From: CAVQGZ01 sp963714455
GTDB taxonomy: Bacteria; Actinomycetota; Actinomycetes; Jiangellales; Jiangellaceae
Assembly (NCBI GenBank): GCA_963714455.1
Contig: CAVQON010000017.1
Location: forward strand, 124,001-188,000
DNA: 64,000 nucleotides
Reading direction: 5' to 3'
Made by a program: the position numbers and the translations under genes. Positions 12,049-19,894 of this stretch are shown piece after piece (the first letter of the stretch is position 1; each line of letters starts with the position of its first letter). The notes below the pieces were generated by a model. That model searched no databases. It was not told where the DNA came from and was given only the letters and a program-made list of their open reading frames with translations.

Positions 12049-13014
12049 CTAGTCCATGGTCACGTAGTCGGGGCCGGAGTAGTGCCCGGTGCGCAGCTTC
12101 TGCCGCTGCATGAGCAGGTCGTTGAGCAGGCTGGACGCGCCGAAGCGGAACCACTCGGGGCACAGCCAGTCCACGCCGACCGTCTCGTTGACCAGAACCA
12201 GGTAGCGCAGCGCGTCCTTGGTGGTCTTGATGCCGCCGGCCGACTTGACCCCGACCATCAGCCCGGTGGTCTCGCGAAAGTCGCGCACCGCCTGGAGCAT
12301 CACCAGCGTCACCGGACGGGTCGACGCCGGCGCCACCTTGCCGGTGGACGTCTTGATGAAGTCGGCCCCGGCGAGCATGGCGAGCCATGACGCACGGCGG
12401 ACGTTGTCGTAGGTGGCGAGCTCACCGGTCTCCAGGATCACCTTGAGGTGCGCGTCGCCGCACGCCTGCTTGACCGCGACGATCTCGTCGTGCACCTGCA
12501 GGTAGCGACCGGACAGGAACGCTCCACGGTCGATCACCATGTCGATCTCGTCGGCGCCGTCCGCCACGGCCTCGGCGGTGTCGGCGAGCTTGACCGCCAT
12601 CGACGCCCGCCCGGACGGGAACGCGGTGGCCACCGCGGCGACGTTGACCCCCGACCCGGCCAGCGCCGCGACAGCGGTCGCGACGAGGTCGCCGTACACG
12701 CACACGGCCGCGACCCGGGGGGTGGCGGGGTCGAGCGGATCGGGGCGCCTCGCCTTGGCACACAGGGCGCGCACCTTGCCCGGGGTGTCCTGGCCCTCCA
12801 GCGTGGTGAGGTCGACCATCGAGATCGCCAGGTCGACAAGGCGGGCCTTGGCCTCGTTCTTGATCGAGCGGGTGGCCAGCTCGGCGGCCCGGCTCTCCGC
12901 TCCCACCTGGTCGACGCCGGGAAGCCCGTGCAAGAACCGGGTGAGGTCGGCCTCGGAGCGGGTGATGTCGTCGACCCGCAGGTCGTTCGCCGGGGTTCCT
13001 GCGATCACGGCCAC
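12049..13014 (-). CDS. deoC: Deoxyribose-phosphate aldolase
   Basis: 321 residues, longer than the 220-260 residue bacterial core because of an N-terminal extension, as in several actinobacterial homologues. It cleaves 2-deoxyribose-5-phosphate to acetaldehyde and glyceraldehyde-3-phosphate. The Schiff-base lysine lies in ADFIKTSTGKVAPAS; DEIDMVIDRGAFLSG and VKSAGGIKTTKDA match other active-site strands of the TIM barrel. GTG 13014 is supported by a TAGGAT -10 box seven bases upstream. First gene of a tight four-gene operon (deoC, two aldehyde dehydrogenase genes, kinase). It completes the path from DeoA and the phosphomutase. Confidence 0.96.
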   Translation of the reverse strand: MAVIAGTPANDLRVDDITRSEADLTRFLHGLPGVDQVGAESRAAELATRSIKNEAKARLVDLAISMVDLTTLEGQDTPGKVRALCAKARRPDPLDPATPRVAAVCVYGDLVATAVAALAGSGVNVAAVATAFPSGRASMAVKLADTAEAVADGADEIDMVIDRGAFLSGRYLQVHDEIVAVKQACGDAHLKVILETGELATYDNVRRASWLAMLAGADFIKTSTGKVAPASTRPVTLVMLQAVRDFRETTGLMVGVKSAGGIKTTKDALRYLVLVNETVGVDWLCPEWFRFGASSLLNDLLMQRQKLRTGHYSGPDYVTMD

Positions 13015-13021
13015 GGCGGCG

Positions 13022-13027
13022 ATCCTA
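13022..13027 (-). promoter_or_regulatory. -10 box of the deoC operon (near-leaderless)
   Basis: TAGGAT on the minus strand, seven bases before the deoC GTG. It overlaps the TAG stop codon of the upstream mutase gene, so the deoC promoter is embedded in the end of that gene. Inferred from motif and spacing. Confidence 0.45.
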
Positions 13028-14689
13028 GGCGGGCGAGGTCAGCAGCGCCTCGACGTCGCGGCGCAGGCGGTCCATCGACGTCGCTGCGGCCGCGCGGGCG
13101 GCGGCCAGCGCGTCGTCGGAGCCACCGGCGACCGTCGCCACCACCTCGAGGTAGCACTTCACCTTGGGCTCGGTGCCCGAGGGACGCACGATCACCCGGG
13201 CTCCACCGTCAAGGTGCAGGCGCAGGCCGTCGGTGGGGGGAAGCGGACCGTCCGGGTCGAGAAGGTCGTCGACGGCGAGCACGTCCAGGCCGCCGAGCGC
13301 GGTGGGTGGGGTGGCCCGCACTCGCGTCATGGTCGCGTCGATCACCGCCAGGTCGTCGACTCGGACGCTCACCTGGCTGGTGGTGTGCACGCCGTGCTCG
13401 CGGGCGACGGCGTCGAGCTCGTCGTGCAGCGTGCGGCCCCGCGATCGCAGGTCGGCGGCCATCTCGCACACGAGCAGCGCCGCGGTGACGCCGTCCTTGT
13501 CCAGCACGGCCTCGGGGTCGCAGCAGTACCCGAGTGCCTCCTCGTAGCCGAAGCGCAGGCCGGGGGCCTTGGTGATCCACTTGAAGCCGGTAAGGGTCTC
13601 GGCGTGCGTCTGCCCCGCCGCTGTCACCACCTTTCCGAGCAGTGTGGACGAGACGATGGAGTTGGCGAACGTGCCTGTCGCGCCGCGGTCGAGCAGGTGG
13701 CGTCCGAGCAGGACGCCGACCTCGTCCCCGGTGAGCATGCGCCAGGCGCCGTCACGCCCGGGCAGGGCGACCGCGCACCGGTCGGCGTCCGGGTCGTTGG
13801 CGATGACGAGGTCGGCGCCGCTCTCGGCGGCGAGGTCGAGGGCGGCGTCGATGGCGCCAGGCTCCTCCGGGTTAGGGAAGGCGACGGTGGGAAACGCGGG
13901 GTCGGGCTCGGCCTGGCTCGCCACGACCTGGGGCTCGGCGAACCCGGCGCGCGCGAAGGCGTCGAGAAGCAGGTCGCGGCCGACGCCGTGCAGGGGGGTG
14001 TAGACGACGGACAGTGCGCGCGGCCCGTCGGGGTCGAGCAGCGAGGCGGCCCGGTCCAGGTAGGCGTCGACGACCGAGTCGTCGAGCGTGACCCACCCGT
14101 CGTCGGCCCGTGCGACGTCGGACACGGATGCGACGGCGTCGATCTGGGCGGCGATCTCGGTGTCGGCGGGAGGCGCGAGCTGCGACCCGTCCCCGAGGTA
14201 GACCTTGTACCCGTTGTCCTGGGGCGGGTTGTGCGAGGCCGTGACCATCACGCCGGCGTCCGCGCCGAGGTAACGAAGCGCGAAGGCGAGCACGGGCGTG
14301 GGGAGCGGGCGAGGCAGCACCATCGCCTCGACCCCGGCGGCCTCCATCACCGCACACGTGTCGCGGGCGAAGACGTCGGAGTAGTGCCGGGCATCGAAGC
14401 CGACGACGACGGCCCCACCGTCGTCTGCGCGCAACCATCGGGCGAGCCCCGCTGCGGCGCGGATCACGACGGCCCGGTTCATCCGGTTGGGTCCGGCGCC
14501 CACCTCGCCACGCAGGCCGGCGGTGCCGAACTGGAGCGTGCCGGCGAAACGGTCGGCGAGATCGGCGCGGGCCTCGGCTGCGTCGATGCCGTCGGTCGCC
14601 CGCTGAGCCAGCGCCGCCAGCTCGTGCCGCATGGCCGGGTCGGGGTCGTCGGCGATCCAGACGTTGACCTGGTCGAGCAGCTCGTCCAT
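13025..14689 (-). CDS. Phospho-sugar mutase (PmmB/PGM2-like; possible phosphopentomutase)
   Basis: 554 residues, alpha-D-phosphohexomutase superfamily. The phosphoserine loop is VMVTASHNPPQDNGYKVY, the metal loop DPDADRCAVALP and the C-terminal phosphate-binding loop RPSGTEPKVKCYLEVV. The ATG at 14689 is chosen because it follows the PNP stop by five bases; the frame is open further upstream but reads as shadow sequence. Annotated relatives (M. tuberculosis PmmB) are called phosphomannomutases. Sitting between purine nucleoside phosphorylase and deoC, with no DeoB-type gene in the window, it more likely interconverts (deoxy)ribose-1- and -5-phosphate. That assignment is inference. Confidence 0.88.
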   Translation of the reverse strand: MDELLDQVNVWIADDPDPAMRHELAALAQRATDGIDAAEARADLADRFAGTLQFGTAGLRGEVGAGPNRMNRAVVIRAAAGLARWLRADDGGAVVVGFDARHYSDVFARDTCAVMEAAGVEAMVLPRPLPTPVLAFALRYLGADAGVMVTASHNPPQDNGYKVYLGDGSQLAPPADTEIAAQIDAVASVSDVARADDGWVTLDDSVVDAYLDRAASLLDPDGPRALSVVYTPLHGVGRDLLLDAFARAGFAEPQVVASQAEPDPAFPTVAFPNPEEPGAIDAALDLAAESGADLVIANDPDADRCAVALPGRDGAWRMLTGDEVGVLLGRHLLDRGATGTFANSIVSSTLLGKVVTAAGQTHAETLTGFKWITKAPGLRFGYEEALGYCCDPEAVLDKDGVTAALLVCEMAADLRSRGRTLHDELDAVAREHGVHTTSQVSVRVDDLAVIDATMTRVRATPPTALGGLDVLAVDDLLDPDGPLPPTDGLRLHLDGGARVIVRPSGTEPKVKCYLEVVATVAGGSDDALAAARAAAATSMDRLRRDVEALLTSPA

Positions 14690-14694
14690 GGCGT

Positions 14695-15498
14695 CTACAC
14701 CCTTTCCACGATGTCGCTGAGAAGGCGACCGAGCCGGTCGGCCGCGGCCCGTCCGGACTCGAGCACCTCGGCGTGGTCGAGCGGCTGGCCGGACATGCCC
14801 GCGGCTGCGTTCGTCACAAGCGACAGGCCGAGCACCTCCAGGCCGGCGGCCCGTGCAGCGATCGCCTCCAGCGTGGTCGACATGCCCACCAGGTCGGCGC
14901 CGAGCGTCCGGAGCATGCGGATCTCGGCCGGCGTCTCGTAGTGCGGTCCGGGCAGCTGGGCGTACACCCCCTCTGGCAGCGCCGGGTCGACGTCGCGGGC
15001 CACCGCGCGAAGGCGGGGGGAGTACAGGTCGGTGAGGTCGACGAACTCTGCTCCGCGCAGAGGCGACGTGGCCGTGAGGTTGAGGTGGTCGCTGATCAGC
15101 ACGACCGTGCCCGGTGCCCAGGCCGGGTCGAGACCGCCGCAGCCGTTGGTGAGCACGACGCGGGTGCATCCGGCCGCCGCGGCAGTGCGGACGGTGTGGG
15201 CCACCGCGTCCACGCCCCTGCCCTCGTACAGGTGGGTGCGACCGAGAAAGACCAGGCACCGGTTGTTCCCTTGGCGCACGCTGCGGACGGTTGCCCCGTG
15301 CCCGGCCACGGACGGGGCGCTGAACCCCGGAAGGTCGCCCAGAGCGAGCTCGACCTGCGGCTCACCGATCAGGTCGGCGGCCTTGCCCCACCCCGACCCC
15401 AGGACGACGGCGACGTCGTGGCTCTCGACGCCCATGGCCTCGGCAAGACGGGCTGCCGCCCGCTGGGCGAGTGCGAGGGTCGGGTCGTCCGTCGTCAC
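14695..15498 (-). CDS. Purine nucleoside phosphorylase (trimeric class)
   Basis: 267 residues, right size for the trimeric PNP-I/PunA class acting on guanosine, inosine and deoxy forms. VVLGSGWGKAADLIG is the phosphate-binding start, TNGCGGLDPAWAPGTVVLI and GPHYETPAEIRMLRT are family motifs, and VTNAAAGMSG carries the base-recognising Asn. The start is GTG 15498, supported by a TAGAGT -10 box seven bases upstream; the longer reading overlaps the next gene. It is followed after five bases by the mutase, as deoD-pmmB in M. tuberculosis (Rv3307-Rv3308). It yields (deoxy)ribose-1-phosphate. Confidence 0.95.
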   Translation of the reverse strand: MTTDDPTLALAQRAAARLAEAMGVESHDVAVVLGSGWGKAADLIGEPQVELALGDLPGFSAPSVAGHGATVRSVRQGNNRCLVFLGRTHLYEGRGVDAVAHTVRTAAAAGCTRVVLTNGCGGLDPAWAPGTVVLISDHLNLTATSPLRGAEFVDLTDLYSPRLRAVARDVDPALPEGVYAQLPGPHYETPAEIRMLRTLGADLVGMSTTLEAIAARAAGLEVLGLSLVTNAAAGMSGQPLDHAEVLESGRAAADRLGRLLSDIVERV

Positions 15499-15505
15499 CC
15501 ACCTG

Positions 15506-15511
15506 ACTCTA
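15506..15511 (-). promoter_or_regulatory. -10 box of the PNP-mutase operon (near-leaderless)
   Basis: TAGAGT on the minus strand, seven bases before GTG 15498. This placement fixes the PNP start. Inferred from motif and spacing. Confidence 0.45.
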
Positions 15512-15526
15512 GGTCGTCCATGGGTC

Positions 15527-15985
15527 TCAGCGGCACGGGCGAGCGCGCAGGTCGGCGACGTAGTCGCCGGGGGCGCCGGCCGCCTCGGCGGCATCGGCCA
15601 GCATGCCGAGGTAGCGGGCGGACGGCAGCCCGCCCTCGTAGGAGTCCACCACGTACAGCCAGGCCGGCACCGGACCGTTCATCGTCTCCACGCGCACCCG
15701 AAGCTTGCGGAAGGTGCGCAGGTCGAGGCCCTCCCACTCGTCCATCGACGACTCGTCGGCGTCGCTGACCTCGTACAGCGCGACGAAGACCGATGGTTCG
15801 GGCAGGTCGGCCTCGAGGTCGCTCGCCTGCACAACGGTCGCGATCGAGCCCTCCCAGCCCAGCTCCTCACCGGCGAACGCCAGCCGCCAGCCCGCCAACC
15901 AGCCGGTTGCCCGCAGCGGCGAGTGCGGGGCACGGCGCAGCATGGTCTCCGGATGCATGCTCGAGGCATACGCGGCGTACAGCAC
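15527..15985 (-). CDS. Gamma-glutamylcyclotransferase-like protein
   Basis: 152 residues. Fold landmarks are LYAAYASSMHPETM (the YGSNL-like substrate loop), GWLAGWRLAFAGEELGWEGSIATV and VFVALYEVSDADESSMDEWEG. The family removes gamma-glutamyl groups as 5-oxoproline or, in related proteins, acts in poorly known side reactions. The GTG at 15985 is chosen because a TAATCT -10 box lies eight bases upstream; the frame stays open upstream across the lpdA start. The gene is divergent from lpdA with only 34 bases between start codons. A similarly placed conserved gene (Rv3304) neighbours lpdA in M. tuberculosis. Substrate unknown. Confidence 0.8.
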   Translation of the reverse strand: MLYAAYASSMHPETMLRRAPHSPLRATGWLAGWRLAFAGEELGWEGSIATVVQASDLEADLPEPSVFVALYEVSDADESSMDEWEGLDLRTFRKLRVRVETMNGPVPAWLYVVDSYEGGLPSARYLGMLADAAEAAGAPGDYVADLRARPCR

Positions 15986-15993
15986 GACCCGGA

Positions 15994-16011
15994 AGATTAC
16001 GTAGGTAGGTT
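15994..16011. promoter_or_regulatory. Overlapping divergent near-leaderless promoters (GGCT-like gene / lpdA)
   Basis: Minus-strand -10 box TAATCT (15994-15999, eight bases before GTG 15985) and plus-strand -10 box TAGGTT (16006-16011, eight bases before GTG 16020) lie back to back around a TACGTA palindrome (15998-16003). Any -35 contacts of one promoter would fall inside the other gene. Motifs seen; use inferred. Confidence 0.45.
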
Positions 16012-16019
16012 GGCCCGCT

Positions 16020-17429
16020 GTGACTCGGGTAGCGATCATCGGCGGCGGCCCCGGCGGCTACGAGGCGGCCCTGGTGGCGGCTCAGCTCAGCGCTGAGGTG
16101 ACCGTCGTCGACAGCGACGGCATCGGCGGCTCGGCGGTGCTCACCGACTGCGTGCCGAGCAAGACGCTCGTCGCGACGGCTGACCGGATGGTGGACGTCG
16201 CGGAGTCCGGCGAGCTCGGGGTGCGGGTGGGTCGCACGCGCGACGCGGCGTCGTCGACGTCGGTCTCCGGTGTCGGAGTCGACCTCGGCGCGGTCAACGC
16301 CCGCGTCGTCGCGCTGGCGCAGGCGCAGTCGGGCGACACGGCCCGTCGTCTCGTCCGCGACGGGGTGCGCGTCGTGGCCGGACGCGGTCGCCTGGACGGG
16401 CCGAACCGGGTCGTCGTCGACCTGCCCGGGGGTGGCACCGACGTGGTCGACGCCGACGTGGTGCTGGTCGCCACCGGCGCGCACCCGCGTGAGCTTGCCA
16501 GCGCGCTTCCCGACGGCGAGAGGATCGTGAGCTGGACCCAGGTCTACGACCTCGACGAGCTGCCCGAGCGGCTGATCGTCGTCGGCTCGGGGGTGACCGG
16601 GGCGGAGTTCGCCAGCGCCTACCACGCGCTCGGGAGCGACGTCGTGCTCGTGTCGTCGCGCGAGCGGGTGCTGCCCGGGCAGGACGCGGATGCTGCTGCC
16701 GTGCTGGAAGCGGTCTTCGAGCGGCGGGGGCTCAGCGTGCTCCCGCGGTCGAGGGCGGTAGCCGCGACTCGGACGGCGGACGGGGTGCGCGTCGAGCTCG
16801 AGGACGGGCGCGTGGTGGACGGCAGCCACTGTCTGATGGCCGTCGGGTCGATCCCCAACACAGCCGGGCTGGGCCTGGACGAAGCCGGAGTCGCCCTCGA
16901 CGAGGGCGGCTACGTCACGGTCGACCGAGTGAGCCGGACGTCAGCTCGGGGTGTGTATGCGGCGGGCGACTGCACCGGCGTGCTCATGCTCGCCTCGGTC
17001 GCGGCCATGCAGGGCCGGACGGCGATGTGGCACGCCCTCGGCGACGCCGTGGCCCCGCTCGACCTGACCACCGTGTCGTCCAACGTGTTCACCTCACCGG
17101 AGATCGCAACCGTCGGGTGGACGCAAGAGATGGTCGACTCCGGCGAGGTGGCCGCGTCGGTGGTCAACCTGCCCCTGGCGACGAACGCGCGAGCGAAGAT
17201 GAGCGGCATCCACGACGGCTTCGTCAAGGTGATCTGCCGTCCTGGCACAGGCATCGTGATGGGCGGGGTGGTGGTGGCACCGCAGGCCAGCGAGCTGATC
17301 CACCCGGTCGCGCTGGCCGTGGAGTGTCGGCTGACCGTCGACCAGCTGGCGCGAGCCTTCACCGTCTACCCGTCGCTCTCGGGCTCGGTCGCCGAGGCCG
17401 CACGACGCCTGCGTCGACGCACCTCATGA
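16020..17429 (+). CDS. lpdA: NAD(P)H-quinone reductase, LpdA family flavoprotein
   Basis: 469 residues, pyridine nucleotide-disulfide reductase fold. The FAD motif is IIGGGPGGYEAALVA (residues about 5-19), the NAD motif IVVGSGVTGAEFASAY near 185, the second FAD contact VYAAGDCTG near 315, and a C-terminal dimerisation domain follows. The redox centre reads GGSAVLTDCVPSK: the first Cys of the usual CxxxxC pair is Ala, so it cannot be a dihydrolipoamide dehydrogenase. This matches M. tuberculosis LpdA (Rv3303c), a quinone reductase. The start is GTG 16020, with a TAGGTT box eight bases upstream. The cofactor preference is not visible. Confidence 0.9.
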   Translation: MTRVAIIGGGPGGYEAALVAAQLSAEVTVVDSDGIGGSAVLTDCVPSKTLVATADRMVDVAESGELGVRVGRTRDAASSTSVSGVGVDLGAVNARVVALAQAQSGDTARRLVRDGVRVVAGRGRLDGPNRVVVDLPGGGTDVVDADVVLVATGAHPRELASALPDGERIVSWTQVYDLDELPERLIVVGSGVTGAEFASAYHALGSDVVLVSSRERVLPGQDADAAAVLEAVFERRGLSVLPRSRAVAATRTADGVRVELEDGRVVDGSHCLMAVGSIPNTAGLGLDEAGVALDEGGYVTVDRVSRTSARGVYAAGDCTGVLMLASVAAMQGRTAMWHALGDAVAPLDLTTVSSNVFTSPEIATVGWTQEMVDSGEVAASVVNLPLATNARAKMSGIHDGFVKVICRPGTGIVMGGVVVAPQASELIHPVALAVECRLTVDQLARAFTVYPSLSGSVAEAARRLRRRTS

Positions 17430-17491
17430 TCCGCGCGGTCGTCCCGTCGCCGACGACGTCGAGGTGGGCCCGAGGAGGCCACCACGGCATC

Positions 17492-17570
17492 GCGGTGCAG
17501 CTCGGGTCACGGGAGCCTCGTCGAGGTGCGGCTCAGGTCGCGCTACCAGCCGTCGCGGTGCGGCTCAGGC
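17492..17570. repeat. Three imperfect ~32-base direct repeats in the lpdA 3' intergenic region
   Basis: The 190-base gap between convergent lpdA and the Gly-rich gene carries GGTGCGGCTCAGG twice (17525-17537, 17557-17569) and the variant GGTGCAGCTCGGG (17494-17506), spaced 31-32 bases. Spacers differ, so it is not a CRISPR array. It may be a short duplication or terminator-associated repeat. Nothing else was recognised in this gap. Confidence 0.4.
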
Positions 17571-17618
17571 TGCCCTGACTACCCACATGCCGCCTTGACG
17601 CTTGGACGGGAGAGCCGG

Positions 17619-18467
17619 CTAGAAGTCGAAGCCTCCGCCGAAGTCCCCGCCGCCACCGAAGTCCCCACCACCGCCGAAGTCGCCGCCACCGGCGTCACCG
17701 CCCGCGTCGCCACCGGCGTCCGAGCCACCGTCACCCTCGAAGCCGCCACCGTCCATGCCGTAGCCCATCGGGGCCCACAGCATCGATCCCAGCATCGTGC
17801 CGACCAGCATGCCGTTGAGCAGGTAGGCACCCTGCGCGCCGTACCACCCCCGGGCCCAGGGTCCGTACTCCGGCCCGGCTTCCCAGTACGGACGCTCGCC
17901 GTCGGCGGTGGGGACGGTACGGGCGTCGGGAGAGATGCCGTCGGCGATGCGCGTCGCGCAGGCCGCACACACCGGCACGTCGCGGGGAGCCCCGCCCGGG
18001 GGAGCCCACGAGGAGTCCTGGATCGAGATGCCGTGGCGTTGGTCGAAGAAGCAGGGGCCGCGCCGGTTGGGCAGCTCGCGGCCCTCTCGACGCGCTGCGA
18101 GGGTGGCGAGGGCGAACCGTCCGTCGTCCAACGCCCGCGTGACCCAGGCCAGGTCTTCTGGCGTCGCGGCGTTGTCGAGCGCGGCCTTGGCGTTCTCGTA
18201 GGCGTCCAGGGCGCGCTGCCAGTCGGCGTACGCCTCGTCGCCGAGCCCCTCGGGGATGGGCTCGCGCTGCAGCTGCTCACCGAGCTGCGTGACGTCTTCG
18301 GACGCCACCCGGCGCACGGCGTCCATGCGCGGGTCGGGCTGCCCGCCTCGGCGACCACGGCCGACCTGGGCCGGCGCGGCACCGTCGGCAAGACGGCCTT
18401 GGTTGGTCGACTTGCCCACGAACCAGAAGATCGCGCCCACAACAAGCAGGATCAGAAGCAGCTCCAC
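17619..18467 (-). CDS. Membrane-anchored protein with Gly/Asp/Phe-rich C-terminal repeats, function unknown
   Basis: 282 residues. One hydrophobic N-terminal segment (residues about 2-18, LLLILLVVGAIFWFV) suggests a membrane anchor with no cleavage site. A helical region (about 50-125) is followed by a Cys-containing middle (CFFDQRHG ... CAAC, possible metal site), a hydrophobic Gly/Met-rich stretch (about 215-240) and a tail of GGDAGG and DFGGGG repeats ending GGGFDF. The start is GTG 18467. Its 3' end faces lpdA and its 5' end follows the next gene by 15 bases. No function can be assigned. Confidence 0.75.
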   Translation of the reverse strand: MELLLILLVVGAIFWFVGKSTNQGRLADGAAPAQVGRGRRGGQPDPRMDAVRRVASEDVTQLGEQLQREPIPEGLGDEAYADWQRALDAYENAKAALDNAATPEDLAWVTRALDDGRFALATLAARREGRELPNRRGPCFFDQRHGISIQDSSWAPPGGAPRDVPVCAACATRIADGISPDARTVPTADGERPYWEAGPEYGPWARGWYGAQGAYLLNGMLVGTMLGSMLWAPMGYGMDGGGFEGDGGSDAGGDAGGDAGGGDFGGGGDFGGGGDFGGGFDF

Positions 18468-18482
18468 GCTGCTATGTCTACC

Positions 18483-18791
18483 TCAGGCGGCGTGCGCAGG
18501 CCATGCGGCGTCTCGCCGGCCGGGGTCGTTCGGCTGCGTGGACACGGGGGCCTCGTCCGGCTGGCGGCTGCGGCCGAGGAACATGAGCAGCTCCCCGAAG
18601 GCCCGCTGGCGCGCCACGCCGGGCTCACGCGGGTCGATCACCAGGTCGGTGAGCACGCTCGGGGCTCCCTGCCGTGCGGCGCTGCGTACCACCTGGGTGA
18701 CGGCGCTGCGATCGGTGTCCACGCCGTCGGCGGCGACGCGGAACGCAAGGTCGTCGAGGGTGCCGATGGACTGGGGCGAGAACTGGCGCAT
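18483..18791 (-). CDS. Small conserved-type hypothetical protein
   Basis: 102 residues, start MRQFSPQSIGTLDDLAF. Predicted mostly helical, no membrane segment, with a charged Pro/Ala-rich C-terminus (RSRQPDEAPVSTQP). ATG 18791 is preferred to two upstream starts because a TACCGT -10 box lies six bases before it (18798-18803). It is divergent from the lysR-type gene with a palindromic intergenic region, so it is a candidate target of that regulator, and is probably co-transcribed with the Gly-rich membrane protein gene 15 bases downstream. No family recognised. Confidence 0.6.
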   Translation of the reverse strand: MRQFSPQSIGTLDDLAFRVAADGVDTDRSAVTQVVRSAARQGAPSVLTDLVIDPREPGVARQRAFGELLMFLGRSRQPDEAPVSTQPNDPGRRDAAWPAHAA

Positions 18792-18797
18792 ACCAAG

Positions 18798-18866
18798 ACG
18801 GTACGCCCGGATTGTCATAAGCACAAACGATGATCTCTTATGGTGATGGACGGCTATGCTTATGAC
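18798..18866. promoter_or_regulatory. LysR-type divergent promoter/operator region
   Basis: A perfect 10-bp inverted repeat GTCATAAGCA (18814-18823) / TGCTTATGAC (18857-18866) with a 33-base spacer, plus a third half-site CTTATG (18837-18842), so CATAAG-N15-CTTATG also forms. A TTGTCA -35-like element (18812-18817) with TCTTAT (18836-18841) may drive the regulator gene, and TACCGT (18798-18803) the divergent gene. The spacing fits LysR-type autoregulation of divergent genes. Sequence seen, binding inferred. Confidence 0.55.
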
Positions 18867-19860
18867 TATGGGCAGCCTTCGCAATGCCGACGTCCGTCAG
18901 CTGCGGGCACTGCAGGCGGTGGCGCGCGAAGGGTCGTTCGGTCGCGCCGCCGCCGTCCTCGGGTTCTCCCAGGCTGCGGTGAGCCAGCAGATCGCGGCCC
19001 TGGAGAAGGTCGTCGGGGCGAAGCTGTTCGACCGGCCGGGCGGGCCGCGCGCTGCGGTGCTGACGCCGGCTGGTCGCCTGCTGGTCGAGCACGCCGACGC
19101 CGTGCTGGCGCGCCTCGACGTGGCCGACCGCCAGCTCGCCGACCTCGCGGCCGGGGTGGGCGGACGGCTGCACGTCGGCACGTTCCAGAGCGCGTCGGTG
19201 GCCCTGCTGCCGCCGGTCATCGCCGATCTTCGACGTGAGGCGCCGGCGCTGGACATCACCTTGCACGAGCAGGACGTGAACGCCGACCTGCTCAGCGGTC
19301 TGCTCGGCGACGAGCTCGACGTCGCCTTCGTCCTCGGGCCGGTGGACGACCCGCACCTGGACGGGACGCATCTGTGCTTCGACCCCTTCGTGGTCGTCAC
19401 GCCCGCCGAGGAGTGCTCGGTGCCCACGCGGCGCGCACGAAACCGGGCCGGGGCCGCGCCGCAGCCGGCGGCGCCGGTCATGCCGATGTCGAGCCTCGAC
19501 GGGTACCCGGTGATCGCCGGCAACGCCGACGACTCGTGCCAGGTGCTCATCGACGACGGGCTCAAGGCGCGCGGCGTGTCCCCTCGCTATGTCTTCCGGT
19601 CCAACGACAACGCCGCCATCCAGGCCATGGTCACCGCTCGGATGGGAGCCGCGGTGATGCCCCTTCTTGCCGTCGACCAGGACGACCCGACGATCCACAT
19701 ACACCCGCTCGACCCGCCCCTGGCGCCGCGCGAGATCTGCGTGGCGCTGCGCGCGGACCGCACGCACGCCCCAGCCGCTCGGCGCCTGGTCGAGCTCGCG
19801 GTGCGCCACACCCCGGACGTGGCGTCCGTCCCGATGACGACGCACTCAGCCCGCGCCTAG
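18862..19860 (+). CDS. LysR-family transcriptional regulator
   Basis: About 332 residues. The N-terminal winged helix-turn-helix is complete (VRQLRALQAVAREGSFGRAA, then AAVSQQIAALEKVVGAKLF), followed by a type 2 periplasmic-binding-protein effector domain. Three in-frame ATGs (18856, 18862, 18868) are possible; 18862 has the best-spaced GGACGG ribosome site. The effector domain carries an unusual Arg/Ala/Pro-rich insertion (about residues 190-210, RRARNRAGAAPQPAAPVMP). The gene is divergent from a small hypothetical gene. Ligand unknown. Confidence 0.88.
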   Translation: MTMGSLRNADVRQLRALQAVAREGSFGRAAAVLGFSQAAVSQQIAALEKVVGAKLFDRPGGPRAAVLTPAGRLLVEHADAVLARLDVADRQLADLAAGVGGRLHVGTFQSASVALLPPVIADLRREAPALDITLHEQDVNADLLSGLLGDELDVAFVLGPVDDPHLDGTHLCFDPFVVVTPAEECSVPTRRARNRAGAAPQPAAPVMPMSSLDGYPVIAGNADDSCQVLIDDGLKARGVSPRYVFRSNDNAAIQAMVTARMGAAVMPLLAVDQDDPTIHIHPLDPPLAPREICVALRADRTHAPAARRLVELAVRHTPDVASVPMTTHSARA

Positions 19861-19894
19861 AGCGACCGGTCGGCTGGTCGATACGTTGGGCGGC

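Noticed and set aside
17492..17570. Possible CRISPR remnant
   Set aside because: Only three imperfect 13-base cores, no leader and no cas genes.
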